A DNA stretch of 64,000 nt from Marisa cornuarietis. Taxonomy: Eukaryota; Mollusca; Gastropoda; Architaenioglossa; Ampullariidae. A program made the position numbers and the translations under genes. The DNA lies in NCBI GenBank assembly GCA_004794655.1, contig SMMW01000033.1:2887501-2951500 (forward strand), given 5' to 3'. Below, piece after piece: positions 55,531 through 64,000 of this stretch. Position 1 is the stretch's first letter, and each line of letters starts with the position of its first letter. The notes beneath the pieces are model-generated. The model ran no database searches. It was not told where the DNA came from and saw nothing but the letters and a program-made list of their open reading frames with translations.

Positions 55531-58500
55531 ATGAGTCGTTTGACGCATCACCAAATTGATGGCACGATGCCTGTGAGGGATATGGGATCTTTTGTGTCTG
55601 CTCCAGGCCCTAGTGATGCTGATATACAAGGTAAGGACTTGTACAAATTTTAGGGCAAAGTCTTATGGCATTTAAAATATTAAAGCAACAAACTAGTATT
55701 TTCCTTTAAAAAATGACTTTAACAACCACATTGCTTATGTTAATGCAAGGAAGGGATAGAAATGGTTTCTCTTGGATGACTTAAGTAACCTGCTTTTTCT
55801 TAACCTCCTTGGAATAACCCCAGAGTGTTATTTGGGCTTGGAATTTTATGTAAGAATGGTTAGCCTTGAAAAATACGCAGGCTTTAAATTATATATAAAA
55901 TTGGTTGACACTGAGTGTCACTTGAGATAGCCTGATTTCACTCCAGCTGCAGTGTTTCATACAATTTCAAATCCAAGAAATGCCTTGTGTTAATGCCATT
56001 GAGGTTTTAAAAAACTCTGATTCAGAAGAAACAAATGTATGTTTGGACTGAAAAAAGCTTTTTGCATAGCTCTTAGCTCTTTTATTAATTTTTCCTCAGA
56101 TCATCGTAAGCAAGAAACGGTATATATTGGCCTTCATATTCCTCGCCAGCAGAGACATCGCCGGCATCGTCATCACCGCCATAAAAAATCGAAGGATGAG
56201 AATCGTGGTTTGAAAGATGACTTGCCACTTGGTAGGTATTTTGGCTGATTTTAAGAATTTTTAAGTTTCACAGAAATTTAGTTAAAACACTAGATTTTCC
56301 ATAGGAAGTAATAACAAATACAGTAAAAATGTTTTTGAATTAAGAGATTCAAAGTCAAAAAGTGTAAAAGTCTAAAACTAAATTTATGTGGAGATAATGT
56401 TTGATACTGGGCTTCCTTCAGTTCACCATAGCATTTGACTCTTCATGTTTGATTGCTTTAATAGAAAACTTCAGAGTGAAAAGCTCAAAGTCTGATAGAA
56501 CAATGCCCATGGGATTAGTGATTTTGAGCTTTAGTATGGAGCAATTTTTGCAAGCATCTTTGTTATTTTCGTAAAAATCTTTTTGACAATGAATCTAGCT
56601 GAATGTAAAAAGTTATATTCAAGGAACACAAAAAAGCATATATATATAAATAGAGAGAGAGAATGGGGCTTTTTCCAGTACTAATATTTTCAGTGTGATG
56701 TCAAAGTGCTTTCACTTTGAAGATAAGTTTTCTATCAAGTGGGCTGGGCTTGAGGTGAAAGCATTTAACATAGGAGAAGTGAATTGCAGATGATTTAATT
56801 ATCTCCTTAAATTTTGCACAACGAATTTGTTCAGATTTTATGCATGCACCATTTTTCTGTATTTGTATGAATGAATGTTACTCATCTCAGAAGTAAATGA
56901 AATCATTAGTATTTAGCCTTATCTTTCCTGGATTCCTTCAGGTTGAAGTATTTGAAAAAAAGGTAGATACAAAAAACATTATTTATGACTTAATAGTGCA
57001 AAATAATACCAAAACTAATGGCACAGAGACAAGGTAGTAAGGTTTGAAATTGCTTTCTGTAGTGATCTATATTAAAAGCTTCCATTAAAATGATATGCAT
57101 ATTTTAATATCTAATAAAGTTGGTAATATGTAATTGTTTATAAAACTGACCTATTTCTATCTCATCTATTCGTGTATGTTGCAAATATGTAGTTAATCAA
57201 AAAGATCATTTACGCAGACTGTGTTTGCTTAAAACTCTTTTATTTAGATTATAGCAGCTCAGAAACAGAGAAAGTTTAGCAAATAGATTAAGTTCTTCTA
57301 AGAATTTTAACAATACTAAAGAACTTACTCAGCAAAATTAGTAGCTATTCCTTTGTAAACATCTTTCATCCCCATACAGCATAAAAAAAATCAAAGGTTA
57401 TATAAATAAAGTGAATGCAAAGCACAAAATGAGAAATACTCTATATTTCTCATGTAGTTTTTATGTTATCAAAAGCAAACATCATCTGTGTGAAAAGATA
57501 TGCCCTTATAGTGACAGCATCAACAGGTCAAATATTTATTAATGGGATCCTGCTCTTCTTACCTGTGAAGGTGTGGAGGGGTCTGATGCCAGCCCACAAG
57601 GTAACATTCACCAGTGCTGTTATTGCAGGCTTTTGCCCCTAACTGTGCTGTGTGCCAACTGATGATGCATTTGAATTGTGCATTAGCTGTGTAGTGTTTA
57701 GCCTAAACAATATGGGGTGGAAAGTTAGTTTTTGGGAAACATGTATTTAGGAGTTTGGGATTGGTGTGTTATTACTTTTGTTTGCCTTCATCCTTCTCCT
57801 ATTAGCTGACTGGTGATCATGTGTAGTGAAATTTTATTGCTTCTTTCTTTTTTCAGTAATGCACATTTTCAATAACAATACTCAAGAATTATGTGATGGA
57901 ACACTATTTCAATTTTCTTTTTTGCTTTGGTTTTGTGTTTTTGCAACTGAGGTACTACTTTCCAAATTTTGATTGTTATTTTGTTGTTTGTGTGATAGTG
58001 TGCACGTGTGTATGTATGTGTTCACTTGTTCATGGATGCAAGTTTATGTGGATGTACGCACATCCATGTATTCATAAGAAAGCATGCACGCATGCATGTG
58101 TGAATATGTGTGTGTGAGTGTGTGTGTGTACGTATGCATATGTATGTGCACAGGGTGTATTCTTGAGCACAAGTAGTTGTTAATAGTGTTTTGTGCAACA
58201 TGAGATGCCATTAAGAATATTTATTTGTAAAAAATGTATCTTTGACTTTTGAAGTAATTTTTCGTAAAAATGACCATATTCCCCTTTATGTTTGTGTTTT
58301 CCCAATATATTCCAAGTTATTAGTTTTAAACGTCTTTGTATGTCTCTCCTCACTAATTTGTGAAATATTTTATAAGCATTTTCTGGGAGATTCAGGTACT
58401 TTTAAATGTTATGCACATCAATTATTGTTCTTTTTAGTTTCCTGGATATATTTTTTTAAGAGCTCTAATAGATCCCATTAATGCATGCCATTGTGTTCAG

Positions 58501-61500
58501 TGTGCAATCACACTAACTCTCAAGTAACAAGTAAGAAAGGTGCCATGTTATCTCTGTGTGAGATAGTTCATAGTACTTACAGCAAGTGTGGGTCACTGTA
58601 TTCTAGTGAGTGATCTGGTGGTGCATAACAACCAGATTTCTCATCTTTTTAATGAATGCTGTCATTAAATTGCTGTTGAAAGACTGATATTTATGGCAGT
58701 ATTTTAAGTTCTGTGCAGACCATTCACCATTTACATTACTGCTTTAAAAAATTCTTATCTACATTTACAGTTTTGACTTAAAATGCCAATTATAAAGTAA
58801 TCACAGTTGTACATATTGTCACAAAGCTCTTTAGGTCACAAATCAGAAAATTGAAATGGATATCTTATCAGGTGTAAAAAGTGATATTCTGTTAAGACTG
58901 AATAATGAAAGACAGTAATTGATCTAGTAAGAGAACTGGTCAGATATATTTTCAATGTACAGGTTTATATGGTAGGATAAGAGACAAGAATCCCATTGTA
59001 TAAACAGTATTTTGGTTGGTTTTCAACATTTATCTTTTAACTGTTTCTTATTTCTCATTCATGTATGCTCATAGTAATATTACAATCACCACATCGCTTA
59101 TTGGAATTGGGACCTTGCCATGTGCCAAAGGCAAGAAAACACAAAAGCCTTATGCAAGGAGTACACCGTAGCTGTCTTGGCATCCCAAGGTGCTATGGTG
59201 TAGTGGATTAGTGTTGGAGTGATTCCCACCTAAAGTGCAGACTGTAGGCAGGAACCAGCCAGAGCATTTCTCCAAATTCATCCAAATTATTAAAATCAAT
59301 AATTATAATGATCAAATAAATATTTCAGGTTTTTGTTTAAGCCACACTGTCAGTAAAATATTTGTTAAATGCATTCACTCAGAACTTGTAAAATTAATGT
59401 TTTCAAAAGTTTTTCAGTAACTTATATGAAATCCAAATTGCTGAAGGAGTTAAGTTCAATGTATACCAACATTAATTCCCAATAGGATGATCCAGGTTTT
59501 GTTTTACATGTAATAGCATGTATAATGCAGTTCTGTTTGTGGAATAACTGGTCACTGATCTTTTGGACAGAAATTTCTTAAAAATAAAATTTTGTATGCA
59601 TCAACATGAGACATAGAGTCATTGAGAACCTGGTGACATCGGTGATTTAGCATTTGCATTTAGTGTATTTAATATACATTTAAAATATTCACATATTTTT
59701 GGTTGCTTTTTTTCTCCTTTTTACTGCTGCAATGTAGCTCCCACACAGAACAAGACTGGGAATTCACAAGGTGCAAATAAGAAACTGCAGTTATTGATGT
59801 TGTGAATCCTACATTGTTTGCCAAAACTCCTTATTGTTTAAACCAGATGCTATGTAGCTGTTCTTGTATGATTCAAACCACATATGTTCTTCTATGCTAC
59901 ATGTGAAATATTCAATAGCTTTGAGTGTTGTTTTGTGTTATTTTCACCCATTGTCACTGGCGATTGTTGTACTACTCATGTCTCTATTATTTATTATCTG
60001 ACTAGAAAGTAAGAGAGAAAGTGATGGTGTGTGTGTATATATATGAGGTAAAGTGTGTGGGGCTGTACACAAGGAAATTTGCTTTTGCAGAAGTTGCACT
60101 TTAATCTGCTGCAGTGTCTTCATCAACCATAAGCCTTTTATGATTTTGCTTTTACCAAAGCATTTTACATATGCTTAAGCATATTTCTTCAGCACATAAA
60201 TTTCATGTCAGGCCTGTAACCAACTTAGATGCTGGCAGAATTCAATAACCTCTGTTATGGATACTGCCATGGATACATAACAGTTGGGTCCCATAGATCT
60301 ATCACCTTCACATATTGCACTACACAGGACAGATTATCATCTTAATTGGCCTGTAAGTGCAGTTACAGGCTTAACATAAAATCCTTTGCTAAGCCCTTAT
60401 GAGCCCTCACAGCATTACATTATTTGATTATCTCCAGCACAAACTGCTTTTAATAGCCACTCACCAGGTGCAGAGATGTAGAGCTTTTTTTAACCTTAGT
60501 GAATTAATAGCAATAGAAATTAATAATTTAAATGTAGTTCATGGCATGATGAGGAGATGCAGTTATTCTAGCATCACTGGGCTTTTAGTGCTTGCCAATT
60601 TCATAAGCCTTCCTGTTTGCGGTTGAAAAGATTAGGAAGAAAACTAAACTCTCATCATTTCTGCTCAAGTTTGCATCTCATATAGAGTCAACAGGAAAGA
60701 AAACAATAACTGTTTTTAGTACTACTATTTCTGTGGCATTTCGGCTGTTTATGTGTTCTGGTTCACAAAATCTTTACCTTTTCCAACTGATCACGAACAT
60801 GCTTTGTGGAATATAAGAAGATGAAATCTCTCTCTGTCTATTTCTATGTGTGTGTGTTGATTTGGAAAAAGGTGTCCTGTCAGTCTTCTTTTACTTCAAT
60901 TATAAAAAGTAAATTCTTCAGAACCTTGACCTACTATTAGTGCAAAAGTTCTACCTAACAGTAGGTTTTTGGTTGGCTGCAGTTTCACATTGAATAAAAA
61001 CAACTTCAAGTTCACCTTTTGAATTTGACCTCTTCCCGAGTAATCCATTTTGTGTGCTATAATATAAACAAAATAAAAATAGGTAGATAGGGCAGCATTC
61101 AAATAAAAATACTGATTAGCACCATTTGCATCAATCTGCTTTAGTTTGGCCTGTTTCTCCTTAATCCATAAAGGTCGTGGTCACCTCAAGGTAGGGAGGA
61201 TGGGAGGGGAGGCATTTTGCTTTAGAGGCTTGAAAGGACAGGCAATGTCAGAATGAAAATCTTAACAGAATATCTAACCTTACTGACCTTTAACTCTCTC
61301 AGCCCTGCCCTTGCCCTCCTTTACCTCTTATCCCATGGTAGTCCCTTCGGGAATGCTACATTCCTCCACATCAGGGGACAGATGATGGAGAGATGGGGTT
61401 GGGGAGACCTCAAATGTCTTGTAAGAAGGGACTTGCCCACTTAATTCATTGCTCAACATTTCTTACAACATTATAGAAGAAATGGTCTGTCTAGAACTAA

Positions 61501-61950
61501 ACCACATAACACAAATAATCATAAAAATTTTACACAAGTTCACCATCTTGACATTATTAAAGATATAGCTGCTGTCTTCTTTTTATTATTGCAGGATGGT
61601 TAAATGTAACAAATCCCATCTTCATTTTATTTGCTATTGCAGTTTCATCAAGTGTATAAACTAGCAGATCATAAGTATTCTCAAAAGAAAAAAATTATAT
61701 GAAGCATATCTATTGTGTAGTTGTAAAGATGTTGGTTGAATGTGGTTTAGATGGCTGTAAAGCATGAACAACCTTAAAGACAAAGAAGTGCTTTTTAATT
61801 TAAAATGTGTGAAATGATACTTTTTAAAATGTGGATACTGATAAATTTATTTGTGGGGGTAGAGTTTCTACATATTTTGTTGTCATCAAGCATGTACCTA
61901 TAACAGATGCTTTTGTGTCATTTGTTTTTTTACAGGACTGTCATTAAAGG
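55531..61950 (+). CDS. SLC4 sodium/bicarbonate transporter, N-terminal exons (partial)
   Basis: Two solid coding exons: 55531-55630 (MSRLTHHQIDGTMPVRDMGS..., ends phase 1 after DADIQ) and 56100-56231 (HRKQETVYIGLHIPRQQRHR followed by a His/Arg/Lys-rich run). The order D-H-R-K-x-E-x-V-Y-I-G then HRRHRHHRHKK is the signature of the cytosolic N-terminus of SLC4A7/8/10-type Na+-coupled bicarbonate transporters (pH regulation at the plasma membrane). Two short exons in the right phase may follow: 59738-59770 (33 nt) and 61936-61950 (15 nt). The transmembrane exons lie beyond the window. Subfamily inferred from the first exons only. Confidence 0.8.
56232..59198 (+). other. SLC4 intron, no exon seen
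   Basis: AT-rich. A (GT)n-rich tract lies at about 57990-58155. At 57531-57600 a stretch bounded by splice-like signals is open on the plus strand, and a strong CAG/GTAAGA donor lies on the minus strand there; I could not place it in any gene. Confidence 0.4.
59199..59275 (+). repeat. tRNA-like SINE head
   Basis: GCTATGGTGTAGTGGATTAG resembles a tRNA or SINE A box. The B box is poor. Confidence 0.35.
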
Positions 61951-64000
61951 GTATGTCATAAGGATGATATTCAAACTGTGTATTCATTGGTAATCACTCA
62001 GACAGCAGGCTGGTACAGTGATGAAATATAACCATAGTAACACATACCTTCTTCATAATAAAAATCTGATCTCTCAAGGATAGTAATATGTGGAGGATCA
62101 TTGACTAGCATATTACATTTGATGAGAAAGCTTGCATTTTGTTTGCTTTTTATGTTTTTAATTCAAAATTACTTTTATATTGTATTCTTTATATATGCTT
62201 TAGAGCTGAACTAACACTGCTTCAATGTACACATGCCTTAACATGGTGACTATGTATTTAATGAAAGATTAGTTGCTTTTATTTTCTAACATTGAGAAAG
62301 TCCCTGTTACCTTCTTGTCGAAAGAAGATTTTTAAATGCAAGAATATCCACATTTTTTTAAAGATGATTTTGCCAGAGAAAGATAACTGCCTATAGTGTT
62401 CCTGATGCAGGTAGAGGAAGAAGACAACATTTGTATTTACCAGTCCCATTCCAGTAGTTCTAGGCAAGTTTGGTAGGAGATGTCAAAGTGCAGGAGAGTA
62501 CTTGGATGATTAATTTACAGAGCTACAGTGGAATTTGACATGAGCATTAGATGATAAACAACTGTCACTGCCACAAGTGATTGTTATCAAAACCAGTGCT
62601 TTGAGTTTGTCTCCGACAGATACATATTCAGCTATATATACAGACGCAGTTGACTTTCACTCATGTTGTTTGCAACATTGCCTAGAAGGTGTCAACAACC
62701 ACAGACAAGCAAGTACACATAGAGAAATATATCTGTAAGACTTGCTGCCAGTTCATTCTGCCAAGGAGAGAAAAACCACTTAACCTTCTTGGTAACCATT
62801 CAAACAAAAGCCAAGAAAGAGGAGAGTGTTTTCACATAGCATGATGCTTTACAGTCCAGGGTTTTTAGCTCAGCCACTGAGTAGATGTGGGTTTACTGTA
62901 GGCTCTCCATCCACAGGCTCTGCATCTGCAAAATCAACCCATCACAAAAAATATTAATAAAAAATATTCAGATACTGAGGGACGACAGTATTTTTTTCCA
63001 ACCATATATGTTAAGTGAACCATAAAGAATTAACAGTTTTGGTAGAAAACAGTGCATGCACCTAACCATGGCATTTTAACCTCATTTGGTTGCACTTGTG
63101 GACTCAAACTGGAGAACATTTCATTGCAGAGTAATTTAGCATTTTCTTTCAAATTACTTGTTAATCTTTTTTTAAACTTCCTGTTGTGTTTAGGAACTCA
63201 TTGCAGTATAACTATGAACTCTATAAGCTAACAGCTGTTAGTACTGCCAGTAGCAGTCACACTTTAACCTTGGCATTATTGATGGGATAGTTATTACCTG
63301 CAAGGCCCTTCTGGTGATGGCGTTTTCTTGTGGGGAAGGTTTTGCATGCTTGCATGTAAATTGTCATCCTGTTCCATGATTTATGATGTATTATATCTCT
63401 GCATCTTGGCAGCAATGCATAACACATTTTTGCAGCTTTATGTTTGTTCCCAGTAATACGGTTTTTGCATATGTTGGGAAGATGAATCTTCTGTAATAAT
63501 GATAAGAGCTAGCTCTGTAGCTGTAAATGCTGTAACCTCTACTTTATAGTGATTTTTTCAAATTAAAATATAGATGCACAGTAGTGTTGGCAGTTGTTAA
63601 TCTTTATATAATTGGTATGTGACAGCATGCACAACAAAGTCCACAGAGAAATGGACCTGTTGGCATATAGCAAGGTTCATTTACATACCTCAAAAAAAGA
63701 AAACATATCTTGAACTGAGTGACAGTGTTCCAGGCTGTCATCTTGCAGATTATCTAAACTGACATCATAGCTACAAATCAGAGCATGTATTGAAAAAAAA
63801 ATCTGCCTTTTTTTATTCTTCCTTTTATTTTGCTACCTACACTTCTGTCATAAATAGTGATGTGCTAATAGTGAGTAATTAACTGAATTTTGTGACTCTG
63901 ATGAGAATACCTTCAGCTGTCCATTACCTGGGGCTTAAAAACCACTTTGTCCAACAAATGCTTATCATTCATTGTAGTAATTATTTACTGCATTAAATGT
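61951..64000 (+). other. Presumed SLC4 intron to window end
   Basis: No further exon was recognised on the plus strand up to the end. Only simple AT-rich sequence and short frames are present. Confidence 0.4.

Noticed and set aside
1..64000. CRISPR arrays, operons or other prokaryotic features
   Set aside because: All repeats are transposons, satellites or microsatellites; the gene structure is clearly eukaryotic.

Overview
The window is animal nuclear DNA: AT-rich, with spliced genes carrying GT..AG introns, scattered SINE, LINE and DNA-transposon remnants, simple repeats, and no operons. The gene set (a gasdermin E homologue, DAP1, a CWC25-like splicing factor, an SLC4 bicarbonate transporter) together with tRNA-derived SINEs and CR1/Rex-like LINE pieces fits a lophotrochozoan. 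A mollusc, perhaps a gastropod, is my best guess, but that is inference and no species can be named.

Left part (1-11.4 kb). A large imperfect inverted repeat (271-978) has a 150-bp MITE nested in one arm. It is followed by a plus-strand gene for a secreted trypsin-fold protein (coding exons recognised from 2425 to 11219, 5' end not found). The catalytic His of this protein appears to be replaced. One of its introns is filled by a full-length, minus-strand Ty3/gypsy LTR retrotransposon (3367-9850). The two 456-bp LTRs match by eye, the target-site duplication is 4 bp, gag and pol are intact, and a textbook -1 frameshift signal joins gag to pol.

Middle part (11.4-34 kb). After a hAT MITE and a dead Tc1-like transposon come three host genes. 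A CWC25-like splicing factor (minus, 14162-21784) and DAP1 (plus, 22322-26213) lie head to head over a short shared 5' region. A gasdermin E homologue (plus, 29176-33983, seven coding exons, 476 aa) follows. Exon phases close without conflict in all three models. The gasdermin carries a DDVD/G caspase-type site where the pore-forming and inhibitory halves meet.

Right part (34-64 kb). Most of 34-55 kb holds no recognisable gene. It contains LINE RT fragments (43.4-44.2 and 53.0-53.7 kb), SINEs, a second copy of the 150-bp MITE (53825-53971), GC-rich promoter-like patches and simple repeats. At 55531 the first coding exons of an SLC4-family sodium/bicarbonate transporter begin on the plus strand, with two possible microexons. 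The rest of that gene lies beyond the window.

No wholly novel multi-gene system was found. The best leads are the retrotransposon frameshift element, its insertion 25 bp from a host splice donor, the paralogous empty site of the MITE, the gasdermin hinge, and the short or odd N-terminus of the CWC25-like gene.
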